Below, one piece after another: positions 1 through 7,881 of a DNA stretch of 40,494 bases. Source of the stretch: Brevundimonas halotolerans (GTDB lineage: Bacteria; Pseudomonadota; Alphaproteobacteria; Caulobacterales; Caulobacteraceae); the NCBI RefSeq assembly GCF_003730275.1, contig NZ_QTTA01000009.1, positions 1-40,494 on the forward strand, given 5' to 3'. Within the stretch, counting starts at the first letter, position 1; every line of letters starts with the position of its first letter. The position numbers were made by a program, and so were the translations under genes. The notes beneath the pieces are model-generated. The model had not been told where the DNA came from. It ran no database searches and was given only the letters and a program-made list of their open reading frames with translations.

Positions 1-128
1 TCTTCTCCAAGCTGAAGCACTTCCGCAGGGTTGCAACCCGTTACGACAAGCTGGCCGAAAACTTCCTCGCCATGGTCCAACTCGCCTCGATGCGACTGTG
101 GCTGCGCGTTTATGAGTCTACGGCCTAG
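1..128 (+). CDS. IS5-type transposase, C-terminal end (partial)
   Basis: The frame starting at base 3 stays open to a TAG at 126-128 and encodes 41 residues including RVATRYDKLAEN, FLAMVQLAS and RLWLRVYESTA. This is the conserved tail of IS5-family DDE transposases common in Alphaproteobacteria (family recognition from memory). The rest of the gene lies outside the window, so it cannot be told whether the element is intact. A small inverted repeat, CCGGG at 131-135 and CCCGG at 142-146, follows the stop and may belong to the end of the element. The terminal inverted repeat and target duplication cannot be defined from one end. Confidence 0.85.
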   Translation, partial: FSKLKHFRRVATRYDKLAENFLAMVQLASMRLWLRVYESTA

Positions 129-188
129 GTCCGGGCGAAATCCCGGGTCATGACGCGGTTCAGGCCCTTCATAACCCCGGTTCCTGAA

Positions 189-722
189 ATGATCCGATCC
201 GCCCTTGTTTCCGCTTCGGTGCTCGCCGTTCTGGCCAGCGCCGCCTGTGCTCCCGTCGTCGAGGGCGGCCCCCCGCTCGACCTGCCGCCCGGCCTGGCCG
301 AGACCGCCTCGATCGGGACCATCTACATGTCCAGCGACTGGCTGCAGGTCGAGGACGATTTCTCCGACACCTTCGTGGACGAGGTCGGAGAGGAGATGCG
401 CACCTGCGCCTACGGCACCTGGCCGCTCGACCTCAGGCTTCACGTCGAGGACGTGCACCGCGCCGGACGTCTGGAGGTCGCCCTCAACGGCGAGGGCCGG
501 CACCAGGTCCGCGCCGTGGCCGAACTGGTCGATCCTAGCCGGGACAATCTGGTCGTGGGTCGCTACCCGCTGATCGTCGAGGTCGACGCCGGGGGCCGCA
601 TCGCCGGCATCTTCGGTGACCGCCAGATGATCGTGGCCGAGGCCTTCGGTCGGGCCCTGTGCGACGCCGCCTTCTCCCGCAACCCGCGCCGCCCCGGCCC
701 GCACAACGCGACGCCGAACTGA
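189..722 (+). CDS. Small putative lipoprotein, tandem paralogue 1
   Basis: The protein has 177 residues when started at the ATG at 189. That start gives a basic residue, a hydrophobic stretch and the ending LASAAC, a plausible but weak lipobox with Cys20. An upstream ATG at 150 would put twelve residues before the signal and is less likely. The mature part has no family I recognise. It contains DDFSDTFVDEV, then a VVGRYPL motif and the ending AFGRALCDAAF, all matched in the next gene. The stop overlaps the next start (TGATG), so the two are probably translated together. Function unknown; envelope location is inferred from the signal peptide. Confidence 0.7.
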   Translation: MIRSALVSASVLAVLASAACAPVVEGGPPLDLPPGLAETASIGTIYMSSDWLQVEDDFSDTFVDEVGEEMRTCAYGTWPLDLRLHVEDVHRAGRLEVALNGEGRHQVRAVAELVDPSRDNLVVGRYPLIVEVDAGGRIAGIFGDRQMIVAEAFGRALCDAAFSRNPRRPGPHNATPN

Positions 723-1192
723 TGCGGTACGCGGGACTGACGGGTATCGTCACAGCATTGGCTCTGGGCGGATGCACGTCCGAATTCTGGGATTGGGATC
801 CTGACACCCATATTGCGCTCGACCCTCTCACTGCCACCGGACTGCGTATCGACCGGATCGAGGTAAAGAGCAGTTACTACAGCCCGGCGGATGATTTCTC
901 CGAAGCGTTCGTTCCCGCATTTCGTCGTCAGACGGAGGCCTGCGCGCGAGGCGAGCGAGGTGTGCGGGCTGTGGTCTTCATCCATGCGCTGGATCGCGGA
1001 TCGGATTTGATCGGAGAGAATGGGCGTGCGCAACTCTCAGGCAGTGTCGACCTGATCGACCGGCGCGGACGGGTGGTTGGGCGCTACCCCCTCTCGGCGG
1101 CCCTGTCTGACCGGAGAGACGACGTCGGCGCCCGCCGCGTCGCCCTGGGGGATGCGTTCGGCCGCCAGCTCTGCCGCGAAGCGTTCGGCTGA
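722..1192 (+). CDS. Small putative lipoprotein, tandem paralogue 2
   Basis: The protein has 156 residues. The ATG at 722 shares one base with the previous stop. The N-terminus MRYAGLTGIVTALALGGC is a clear lipoprotein signal with lipobox LGGC (Cys18). The body aligns with the preceding gene: DDFSEAFVPAF against DDFSDTFVDEV, the identical heptapeptide VVGRYPL, and AFGRQLCREAF against AFGRALCDAAF. Two cysteines besides the lipid Cys (around residues 71 and 151) are at positions shared by both paralogues and might form a disulfide. No known domain is recognised. A longer upstream frame from 659 exists but would destroy the signal peptide. Confidence 0.72.
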   Translation: MRYAGLTGIVTALALGGCTSEFWDWDPDTHIALDPLTATGLRIDRIEVKSSYYSPADDFSEAFVPAFRRQTEACARGERGVRAVVFIHALDRGSDLIGENGRAQLSGSVDLIDRRGRVVGRYPLSAALSDRRDDVGARRVALGDAFGRQLCREAFG

Positions 1193-1197
1193 TAAAG

Positions 1198-1225
1198 AAA
1201 AGGCCGGAGCGAACCCCGGCCTTTT
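1198..1225. terminator. Bidirectional Rho-independent terminator
   Basis: AAAAGGCCGG at 1198-1207 pairs perfectly with CCGGCCTTTT at 1216-1225 around an 8-base loop. The A/T ends give a U-tract on either strand. It lies between the convergent ends of the lipoprotein pair and acnA and can serve both. Confidence 0.85.
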
Positions 1226-1246
1226 CCATCGCGGTCAGACTAAAGG

Positions 1247-3943
1247 TCAGTCGCGGGCCAGGTTCCGCAGCACATAGGGCATGACGCCCCCGGCGGTGAA
1301 ATACTCCAGCTCGGTGGCATTATCGATGCGGCAGCGCACCGGGAAGCGGGCCATCTTGCCATCGGCGGCGCGGAACAGCTCGACCCACAGGTCCTGACGT
1401 GGCTTCAGCTTGCCGACATTGGCGTCCGACAGGCCGCGAATGGTGACGATCTCCTCGCCCGTCAGGCCCAGACGGGTCCAGCCGTCCTGTTTGAACTGCA
1501 GCGGCACCACGCCCATGCCGATCAGGTTCGACCGGTGAATGCGTTCATAGCTTTCGGCGATGACGGCGCGGACGCCCAGCAGGCGCGTGCCCTTGGCCGC
1601 CCAGTCGCGCGACGACCCGGTGCCGTATTCCTTGCCCGCGAACACCACCAGCGGACGGCCCTCGGACTGATAGCGCATGGCCGCGTCATAGATCGACATG
1701 GTGTCGCCCGACGGGAAGTGTTTGGTCACCCCGCCCTCGATCTCGGGCGTGATCTTGTTGCGGATGCGGATGTTGGCAAAGGTGCCGCGCATCATCACCT
1801 CGTGGTTGCCGCGACGGGCCCCGTACGAGTTGAAGTCCAGCGCATCGACGCCATGATCGGTCAGATAGGCGCCTGCGGGCGAGCTCTTCTTGATCGACCC
1901 GGCCGGGCTGATGTGGTCGGTGGTGATCGAGTCGCCGAAGATGCCCAAGATGCGCGCCTCGACGACGTCCGTGACGGCCGCCGGCTCCATGGTCATGCCC
2001 TCGAAATAGGGCGGGTTCTGCACATAGGTCGAGGTATCGTCCCAGGTATAGGTCTGGCCGCCGGCGGTCTCGATACCCTGCCAGTGCTTGTCGCCCTTGA
2101 AGACATCGGCATAGCGTTTGGCGAACATGGCCGGGGTGACCGACTTCCTCTGGATGTCGGCGATTTCCTGATTGGTCGGCCAGACGTCTTTCAGGAAGAC
2201 GTCCTTGCCCTTCTTGTCCTTGCCGATCGGGTCTTTGGTGATGTCGATGCGCATCGAACCGGCCAGGGCATAGGCCACGACCAGCGGCGGGCTGGCCAGA
2301 TAGTTGGCCTGCACATCAGGGTTCACCCGGCCCTCGAAATTGCGGTTGCCCGACAGGACCGAGGTGGCGACCAGACCATTGTCATTGATGGCTTTCGAGA
2401 TTGCCGGGTCCAGCGGCCCCGAGTTGCCGATACAGGTGGTGCAGCCATAGCCGACCAGGTTGAAGCCCATGGCGTTCAGGTCGTCCTGCAGACCGGCGGC
2501 CGTCAGATAGTCGGTGACCACCTGCGAGCCGGGGGCCAGCGAGGTCTTCACCCACGGCTTGACCGACAGGCCCAGCTTCTTCGCCTTGCGGGCCACCAGA
2601 CCGGCGGCGATCAACACCGACGGGTTGGAGGTATTGGTGCAGCTGGTGATGGCGGCGATCACCACATCGCCGTCGCCGAGGTCAAATTTTTCACCCTCGA
2701 CGGCCACGCGCGGCGCGTCGGCGTCGCGGCTGAACACCTCGCCCAGCGCCGTCTGGAAGGCCGGGGCAGCATTGGTCAGTTCGACCCGGTCCTGCGGACG
2801 CTTGGGTCCGGCCAGCGACGGCACGACCTCGGCCATGTCCAGTTCCAGAACATCGGTGAACACCGGATCTTCGGAGCTTTCGTCGATCCACAGGCCCTGC
2901 GCTTCGGCATAAGCCTTGACCAGCGCCACGCGCGACTTGTCGCGCCCCGTGGCGGTCAGATAATCCAGCGTCGCCTGCGACACAGGGAAGAAGCCGCAGG
3001 TCGCGCCATATTCCGGGGCCATGTTGGCGATGGTGGCCTGGTCTTCGATGGTCAGGACGTTGACGCCCGGGCCGAAGAATTCGACGAACTTGCCGACCAC
3101 GCCGCGCTTGCGCAGCATCTGGGTGACGGTCAGCACCAGATCGGTGGCCGTGGCCCCTTCCGGCAGGCGACCGGTCAGCTTGAAGCCCACCACTTCCGGG
3201 ATCAGCATCGGGATCGGCTGGCCCAGCATCGCGGCCTCGGCCTCGATACCGCCCACGCCCCAGCCCAGAACCGAAAGGCCGTTGATCATGGTGGTGTGGC
3301 TGTCGGTGCCAACCACGGTGTCGGGATAGGCGACGGTTTTCTTGCCTTCCTCGGCGGTCCAGACGGTCTGGGCCAGATGCTCCAGGTTCACCTGGTGGCA
3401 GATGCCGGTCCCCGGGGGCACGACGCGGAAATTGTTGAAGGCGGACGAGCCCCAGCGCAGGAATTTGTAGCGCTCGATGTTGCGCTCATACTCACGGGCG
3501 ACATTGGCCTCAAAGGCTTCGGGCGTGCCGTAGTGATCGACCATCACCGAGTGGTCGATGACCAGATCGACGGGGTTCAGCGGATTGATGCGCGAGGGGT
3601 CGGCCCCCAGCGCCGTCATGGCGTCGCGCATGGCGGCCAGATCGACGACGGCGGGCACGCCGGTGAAATCCTGCATCAGCACGCGCGCCGGACGGAAGGC
3701 GATCTCGTGCTCGACCGAGCCCTTGTTCTCGACCCAGGCGGCGACGGCCTTCAGGTCCTCGGCGGTGACGGAGACCCCGTCCTCGTTGCGCAGCAGGTTC
3801 TCGAGCAGAACCTTCATCGAGCGCGGCAGGCGGGAAATCCCGGTCAGACCGGCTTCCTCTGCGGCGGCAAGGCTGTAATAGGCATACTTCTTACGCCCGA
3901 CGGCGAGATCCCGGCGGGTGGCGTGAGTGTCGATTGACGGCAT
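1247..3943 (-). CDS. acnA: Aconitate hydratase A (aconitase)
   Basis: The 898-residue protein is a full-length AcnA/IRP-type aconitase, interconverting citrate and isocitrate in the TCA cycle. The three ligands of the [4Fe-4S] cluster are visible: Cys435 in [11 protein letters not shown] and Cys501 and Cys504 in [13 protein letters not shown], the same numbering I recall for E. coli AcnA. The active-site stretches [23 protein letters not shown] and [10 protein letters not shown] are present. The start at 3943 ([12 protein letters not shown]) is chosen because AGAGGAAG precedes it at the right distance; a longer frame to 4087 adds unrelated low-quality sequence. It is divergent from the ccm operon, with a Fur-like palindrome at 4112-4128 in between, which would suit an iron-sulfur enzyme. 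Confidence 0.98.
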   Translation of the reverse strand: MPSIDTHATRRDLAVGRKKYAYYSLAAAEEAGLTGISRLPRSMKVLLENLLRNEDGVSVTAEDLKAVAAWVENKGSVEHEIAFRPARVLMQDFTGVPAVVDLAAMRDAMTALGADPSRINPLNPVDLVIDHSVMVDHYGTPEAFEANVAREYERNIERYKFLRWGSSAFNNFRVVPPGTGICHQVNLEHLAQTVWTAEEGKKTVAYPDTVVGTDSHTTMINGLSVLGWGVGGIEAEAAMLGQPIPMLIPEVVGFKLTGRLPEGATATDLVLTVTQMLRKRGVVGKFVEFFGPGVNVLTIEDQATIANMAPEYGATCGFFPVSQATLDYLTATGRDKSRVALVKAYAEAQGLWIDESSEDPVFTDVLELDMAEVVPSLAGPKRPQDRVELTNAAPAFQTALGEVFSRDADAPRVAVEGEKFDLGDGDVVIAAITSCTNTSNPSVLIAAGLVARKAKKLGLSVKPWVKTSLAPGSQVVTDYLTAAGLQDDLNAMGFNLVGYGCTTCIGNSGPLDPAISKAINDNGLVATSVLSGNRNFEGRVNPDVQANYLASPPLVVAYALAGSMRIDITKDPIGKDKKGKDVFLKDVWPTNQEIADIQRKSVTPAMFAKRYADVFKGDKHWQGIETAGGQTYTWDDTSTYVQNPPYFEGMTMEPAAVTDVVEARILGIFGDSITTDHISPAGSIKKSSPAGAYLTDHGVDALDFNSYGARRGNHEVMMRGTFANIRIRNKITPEIEGGVTKHFPSGDTMSIYDAAMRYQSEGRPLVVFAGKEYGTGSSRDWAAKGTRLLGVRAVIAESYERIHRSNLIGMGVVPLQFKQDGWTRLGLTGEEIVTIRGLSDANVGKLKPRQDLWVELFRAADGKMARFPVRCRIDNATELEYFTAGGVMPYVLRNLARD

Positions 3944-4111
3944 GGAGAGCTTCCTCTGGCAAAGGCCGCCCGGACATCCGGTTGCGCGATCGCGCGACAG
4001 ACGCAGGGGCACACAGGTCCCCGGCGCGCGCGGCGAAAGCCTGCTGCGGCACACGCGGATATAGTGCGCGGCTGCGCGCGCGTCCATGTATCCCTGTCGG
4101 CGTCATGGACA

Positions 4112-4128
4112 TTGAGAGCGGTTCTCAA
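4112..4128. promoter_or_regulatory. Candidate Fur-type operator (inverted repeat)
   Basis: TTGAGAGCGGTTCTCAA is a palindrome with perfect 6-base arms and a 5-base centre. It resembles Fur boxes of the GAGAAT-N-ATTCTC kind, differing mainly in the middle. It sits 16 bases upstream of the ccmA ATG at 4144 and about 170 bases upstream of acnA. Binding is inferred from pattern only. Confidence 0.4.
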
Positions 4129-4143
4129 AACGACGGTGCCGGT

Positions 4144-4761
4144 ATGATCCGCCTCACGCTCGAGGGTGTGGCGGTGCGGCGCGGCGAGCGCAGACTGTTC
4201 GAGGACCTGAACCTGAGCGTCCGCCCGGGCGAGGCCGTGGCCCTCACGGGAGCTAACGGCGCCGGCAAGAGCAGCTTGCTGCGCGCCATTGCCGGACTGC
4301 TGACGCCCGAGGCCGGGCGGATGAGGTTCGACGACAATGGGCAGGATCTCGACCTCGAGGTCGCCCGCACCCGTCATCTGCATCTGATCGGCCATCAGGA
4401 CGGCTTCCGGTCGGGCCGCACCGCGCGCGACGAACTGGCGTTTCAGGTCGGATGGTGCGGTGGTGGCCCCGGCGGCATCGACGAAGCGGTGAGGGCGCTG
4501 GGTCTCGAAGGTCTGATGGATCTGGAAGTGCGACGGCTGTCGGCCGGCCAGCGGCGGCGGCTGGCGCTGGCCCGCCTGCTGGCCGCCCCCCGCTCCGTCT
4601 GGCTGCTGGATGAACCCCTGTCGCCGCTCGACGCCCGCTGGCGGGCTGAGGTCGGACAGCTGATGCAGGCGCATCTGGCCGGCGGCGGCATAATCCTGGC
4701 CGCCGTCCACGACCCGCTGCCGATCCCCGCCCGCACCTGCGAGATCGGCGGGACAGCATGA
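4144..4761 (+). CDS. ccmA: Heme exporter ATP-binding protein CcmA
   Basis: The 205-residue protein is the ABC ATPase of the CcmABCD complex, which releases heme-loaded CcmE during cytochrome c maturation at the inner membrane. Walker A is GANGAGKSS at residues 36-44, the signature is LSAGQRRRLALARLL, and Walker B is VWLLDEP. The length is typical of CcmA (about 200-215). I chose the ATG at 4144 (MIRLTLEGV) because it matches the usual N-terminus; an in-frame ATG at 4105 would add 13 residues and place the Fur-like palindrome inside the gene. The stop overlaps the ccmB start by four bases (ATGA). Confidence 0.94.
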   Translation: MIRLTLEGVAVRRGERRLFEDLNLSVRPGEAVALTGANGAGKSSLLRAIAGLLTPEAGRMRFDDNGQDLDLEVARTRHLHLIGHQDGFRSGRTARDELAFQVGWCGGGPGGIDEAVRALGLEGLMDLEVRRLSAGQRRRLALARLLAAPRSVWLLDEPLSPLDARWRAEVGQLMQAHLAGGGIILAAVHDPLPIPARTCEIGGTA

Positions 4762-5423
4762 GCGCGGCCCTGCTTCTGCTCCGGCGCGAAATGGCCCTGT
4801 CGTGGAATGGCGGCGGCGGACCGCTGCTGGCCTGCGGCTTTCTGCTCAGCCTTGCGGTCATCGTGCCGCTGGGCGCCGGGCCGCGCCTCGATCAATTGGC
4901 CAGTTTGGCGCCGGGACTGGTCTGGTTGGCGCTTTCATTGGCCAGTTTGTTGACGCTGGAACGGCTGTTCGAGCGCGACTTCGAGGACGGCACCCTCGAC
5001 CTTCTGGCGCTCGGCCCCCTGCCGGACGAGGGCGTGGTGGTGCTCAAGGCACTGGCGCACTGGCTGACCATCGGCCTGCCGCTTGCCGCCATGACCCTGC
5101 CCGTCGGGATCAGCCTTGGTCTCACACCGGCGCAACTGCCCCTGCTGGCCCTGACGGCGGCGGTCGGCGCCCTCGCCTTTTCCGTCACCGGCGCGCTGGG
5201 CGCGGCGTTGGCGATCGGTGCGCGCAAGGGCGGGCTGCTGATCGCGGTCATCGTCCTGCCGCTGTTCCTGCCGCCCGTGATCTTCGGCGCGGGGGCGCTG
5301 GTCGCGCAGGCGGACGGCCGCTCGCCCGGCCCGGCGCTGGCCCTGTTGTGCGCCTGTGCGCTTGTGGCGGTAGTGATCGGCGTGCTGGCCGGGGCTGCGG
5401 GCCTCCGGGGCAGCCGCACATGA
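4758..5423 (+). CDS. ccmB: Heme exporter membrane protein CcmB
   Basis: The 221-residue protein is almost wholly hydrophobic, with about six membrane segments, and has the CcmB landmarks FERDFEDGTLDLL and LPVGISLGL. It pairs with CcmA and CcmC in the ABC complex that frees holo-CcmE. It overlaps ccmA by ATGA, so the two are translationally coupled. A 74-base gap separates it from ccmC, longer than the other spacings in this operon, and I see no terminator or clear promoter in it. Confidence 0.94.
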   Translation: MSAALLLLRREMALSWNGGGGPLLACGFLLSLAVIVPLGAGPRLDQLASLAPGLVWLALSLASLLTLERLFERDFEDGTLDLLALGPLPDEGVVVLKALAHWLTIGLPLAAMTLPVGISLGLTPAQLPLLALTAAVGALAFSVTGALGAALAIGARKGGLLIAVIVLPLFLPPVIFGAGALVAQADGRSPGPALALLCACALVAVVIGVLAGAAGLRGSRT

Positions 5424-5497
5424 CGCCGCCCCCCGCGACCTTGGCCGCGACATGCGGGCCGCTTGCCGCCCTGCGGTCGGGGGGGTAAGCCGCGCCC

Positions 5498-6223
5498 ATG
5501 TTCGGTCTGGCCAATCCCGACAGGTTCATGCGCGTCACCCGCCCGCTGGTCGGCCCCCTGTGGGTGATCGCGGCGGTGCTGCTGGCCGTGGGCTCGGTCT
5601 GGGCCTTCCGCGTGCCGGAGGATGCCCTGCAGGGCGACACGGTGCGGATCCTGTTCATCCATGTGCCGGCAGCCAGTCTGGGGCTGGCGGTCTATGCCTC
5701 GCTGGGGATCAGCTGCCTGTTCTATCTGATCTTCCGGCATTCGCTGGCCGATGCGGCGGCCCGGGCGGCGGTGCTGCCCGGCGCGGCCTTTACCGGTCTG
5801 GCCCTGATCACCGGCGCCCTGTGGGGCCAGCCCATGTGGGGCACCTGGTGGGTCTGGGACGCGCGCCTGACCTCCATGCTGGTGCTGTTCCTGCTCTACA
5901 TCGCCTATGCCGTCCTGCGCGGCGCCTTTGACGACGAGGGCCGGGGCGCCCGCGCCGCCTCCGTGCTGGGGCTGGTCGGCCTGATCAACCTGCCGATCGT
6001 GAAGTTCTCGGTCGACTGGTGGAACACCCTGCATCAACCGGCGTCGCTGCTGCGCGCCGGAGGGACCAGTCTGGACCCGGCCTATCTGTGGCCGCTGCTG
6101 GTCATGATGACCGCCTGGCTGTTGCTGTTCCTCGCCGTCTGGCTGACGGCGATCCGCACCGAGGTCGTGCGCCGCCGGGTGCTGGCGATCAGGGCGCGCC
6201 GTGCGCGGGAGGCTCAGGGATGA
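5498..6223 (+). CDS. ccmC: Heme handling protein CcmC
   Basis: The 241-residue inner-membrane protein contains the tryptophan-rich motif GTWWVWDARLTS, the WWD signature that holds heme for transfer to CcmE, and six hydrophobic segments. The conserved periplasmic histidines are seen in LFIHVPAA and in WNTLHQPAS. The start MFGLANPDRFMRV is usual for alphaproteobacterial CcmC. It overlaps ccmD by four bases. Together with ccmA, ccmB and ccmD it forms a complete CcmABCD set. Confidence 0.96.
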   Translation: MFGLANPDRFMRVTRPLVGPLWVIAAVLLAVGSVWAFRVPEDALQGDTVRILFIHVPAASLGLAVYASLGISCLFYLIFRHSLADAAARAAVLPGAAFTGLALITGALWGQPMWGTWWVWDARLTSMLVLFLLYIAYAVLRGAFDDEGRGARAASVLGLVGLINLPIVKFSVDWWNTLHQPASLLRAGGTSLDPAYLWPLLVMMTAWLLLFLAVWLTAIRTEVVRRRVLAIRARRAREAQG

Positions 6224-6372
6224 TCGATCTGGATATGGGCCCCTATGCCGCCTTCGTCTGGCCCGCCTGGGCGGTGACGGTCGGTGTGCTGGTCGCGGTG
6301 GTGGCCCGCTGCCTGACGCAGGCGCGCCGCTGGAAACGCGAGCTTGAGCGGCTGGAGGGTGACAACCAATGA
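6220..6372 (+). CDS. ccmD: Heme exporter small subunit CcmD
   Basis: This is a 50-residue protein with one membrane segment (AFVWPAWAVTVGVLVAVVA), beginning MIDLDMGPYAAFVW and ending in a charged tail RRWKRELERLE, the standard shape of CcmD, which keeps CcmA, CcmB and CcmC together. The motif GPYAAFVWPAW is typical of alphaproteobacterial CcmD. It overlaps ccmC upstream and ccmG downstream by ATGA, which fixes the reading frame and both ends. Confidence 0.92.
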   Translation: MIDLDMGPYAAFVWPAWAVTVGVLVAVVARCLTQARRWKRELERLEGDNQ

Positions 6373-6917
6373 AGCGCTGGCTGGCCCTGCTCCCGCTGGT
6401 CGTGCTGGTCGGCCTCGCCATGCTGTTCGCAGGCTGGGCCTTGAACCGCGACCCGGCCTACAAGCCCGATGCTCTCGTCGGACAACCCGTTCCCGAAACC
6501 GTCCTGCCCATGCTGACCGGCGATGTCGCCGGGCCGGGGCAGGTGGACATCAGGACGGCCGGGGTGGGACGGCCCATGCTGGTCAATGTGTTCGCCTCCT
6601 GGTGCGCGCCGTGCCGGATCGAACATCCTGCCCTGATGGCGCTGAAGGATCAGGGGATTGCTATCGTCGGCATCGCCTACAAGGACGAGCCTGCGGCCAC
6701 CCGCGAGTTCCTGGACGAGCTGGGTGATCCGTTTTCCATGGTGCTGGTCGATGCCGAGGGTCAGGCCGGGCTGGATCTGGGCATAGCGGGCGTGCCGGAA
6801 ACCTATGCGGTCGATGCCTATGGCCGGGTGGTCGCCAAGCACACCGGGCCCCTGACGGATGCGGCAGATGTCCGCCGTCTGGTTGACGCCCTCAACGACC
6901 CCGCCGAGCGCCCCTGA
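6369..6917 (+). CDS. ccmG: Thiol:disulfide interchange protein CcmG/DsbE
   Basis: The 182-residue protein has an N-terminal membrane anchor (residues 5-24) and a periplasmic thioredoxin fold. The redox motif is WCAPC with Cys79 and Cys82, and the cis-proline loop is GVPET. CcmG reduces the heme-binding cysteines of apocytochrome c before heme ligation. It is the last gene of the operon. The remaining maturation genes (ccmE, ccmF, ccmH, ccmI) are not in the window and must lie elsewhere, which I believe is common in this group. Confidence 0.95.
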   Translation: MKRWLALLPLVVLVGLAMLFAGWALNRDPAYKPDALVGQPVPETVLPMLTGDVAGPGQVDIRTAGVGRPMLVNVFASWCAPCRIEHPALMALKDQGIAIVGIAYKDEPAATREFLDELGDPFSMVLVDAEGQAGLDLGIAGVPETYAVDAYGRVVAKHTGPLTDAADVRRLVDALNDPAERP

Positions 6918-6977
6918 CCCCCGTCACCTGTCCGCGCCGTTAACGATTTCTGAACCCTGTTCGTTAACCTGTCAGGG

Positions 6978-7217
6978 ATGAGCGACATCCGCCCCTTCAC
7001 GTCCCTGAACCCGGCCGCTGCGCCCGCTGCGGGACCCGCTCCAGCTGTTCGTCAGGCACAGGCGGCGTTCTTCCGGCAGGCGCTGGCCCAGGTCGAGACG
7101 GTCCAGCAGGTCGCCGCCCGGCCCGCTGCGGCTGCCCCCACGGAGCCTTCACGCACCGAAGCGCAGGCGGCGGATCGCCCCCTGCGCCCCGGTAGCTATC
7201 TGGATATCAGGATTTAA
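6978..7217 (+). CDS. Small conserved-looking hypothetical protein
   Basis: The 79-residue protein MSDIRPFTSLN... is rich in Ala, Pro and Gln and ends RPLRPGSYLDIRI. I do not recognise a domain. The middle QAAFFRQALAQVETVQQVA could form an amphipathic helix and the rest looks disordered. No signal peptide is seen. The 60-base upstream gap holds two GTTAAC sites 24 bases apart (6939-6944 and 6963-6968), which resemble CtrA half-sites. Its stop at 7215-7217 abuts the end of ydbL on the other strand with a few bases of overlap. The codon bias and ordered C-terminal motif suggest a real gene. Confidence 0.6.
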   Translation: MSDIRPFTSLNPAAAPAAGPAPAVRQAQAAFFRQALAQVETVQQVAARPAAAAPTEPSRTEAQAADRPLRPGSYLDIRI

Positions 7218-7603
7218 CGCTGGACCCAGCGTCCATCGTTGGTGCGGTACCACTGGCCAGAAGTGATGCGCGGCAGCAGCTGGGTCTCGAACATCACCGC
7301 GCCGGCGACGGCCGCAGTCGTGCCGGCTTCGGCGGCGCTGCGGGCATAGGCCTGACGGCGGCCCGAATTGATCACCTGCACCGCCTCGTTCAGCGCGGGA
7401 TCGGACGAGCTGACGCGAAAGCCCAGATAGCCGTCGGCCTGTTCGCCGACGATGCCCTCGGCCTTGGCGCGGTCCACCATCGCCTTTTGCTCGGCCGACT
7501 GGGCGAACGCACCGGTCGCGGCGACGCCCAAAGCGGCGACGGCTGCGGCGATGACGAAGAGTTTGCGGAAAGTCATGGTCATACCCTTCAGGGCTCGGTT
7601 CAT
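7214..7603 (-). CDS. ydbL: YdbL family periplasmic protein (DUF1318)
   Basis: The 129-residue protein has a signal peptide (FRKLFVIAAAVAALG... ending GAFAQS) and a DUF1318 body with AEGIVGEQADGYLGF, the region conserved in YdbL. It is the last gene of a ydbH-ynbE-ydbL operon, the same order as in E. coli, where the three proteins cooperate in envelope lipid homeostasis and YdbL is proposed to assist YdbH-YnbE assembly. The start overlaps the ynbE stop (TGATG at 7601-7605). In-frame ATGs at 7582 and 7576 (MTMTFRK) would give a more standard signal peptide and are possible alternatives. Confidence 0.88.
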   Translation of the reverse strand: MNRALKGMTMTFRKLFVIAAAVAALGVAATGAFAQSAEQKAMVDRAKAEGIVGEQADGYLGFRVSSSDPALNEAVQVINSGRRQAYARSAAEAGTTAAVAGAVMFETQLLPRITSGQWYRTNDGRWVQR

Positions 7604-7800
7604 CAGAACAGGTTGGGGTTCTCGATCAGCAGCTCTTGCAGCTCCCGATCAAGGCGGACCCGGACGTCGGCGTCGAGTTTGGCGTAGATCTCGATCGGGG
7701 CGACTTCCAGGCGAATGGTCGGCGTGCACGCGCCCAGCGCCAGCACGGTCGCGGCGACCAGCAGGGCGGGGGCTTTGCGGTAGGGCAGAAAGGGCCTCAT
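7603..7800 (-). CDS. ynbE: YnbE family outer-membrane lipoprotein
   Basis: The 65-residue protein has a lipoprotein signal with lipobox LGAC (Cys25) and a short mature part containing CTPTIRLEVAPIEIYAKLDADVRVRLD, characteristic of YnbE. In E. coli YnbE is reported to stack at the outer-membrane end of the YdbH beta-structure to complete a bridge between the two membranes. The IRLEV and EIYAKL strands are the parts expected to pair with YdbH. It lies 81 bases after ydbH and shares one base with ydbL. Confidence 0.9.
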   Translation of the reverse strand: MRPFLPYRKAPALLVAATVLALGACTPTIRLEVAPIEIYAKLDADVRVRLDRELQELLIENPNLF

Positions 7801-7881
7801 GTCCGGAAGTCTCCATCAGTGTCGATGCCATACAGCGCCAACGGGGGTGAACAGGGTCTGAACGCACGGATCGGGTTCGGG

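Noticed and set aside
1535..3937. 800-residue open frame antisense to acnA
   Set aside because: It mirrors acnA codon structure in a high-GC genome, has no recognisable domain, and its composition (Gly, Asp, His, Arg-rich) is that of a shadow frame.
4892..6421. 509-residue frame antisense to ccmB, ccmC and ccmD
   Set aside because: It opposes three well-defined genes and has low-complexity content.
6939..6968. Full CtrA site TTAA-N7-TTAA
   Set aside because: The two TTAA units are 20 bases apart, not seven, so only half-sites are present.
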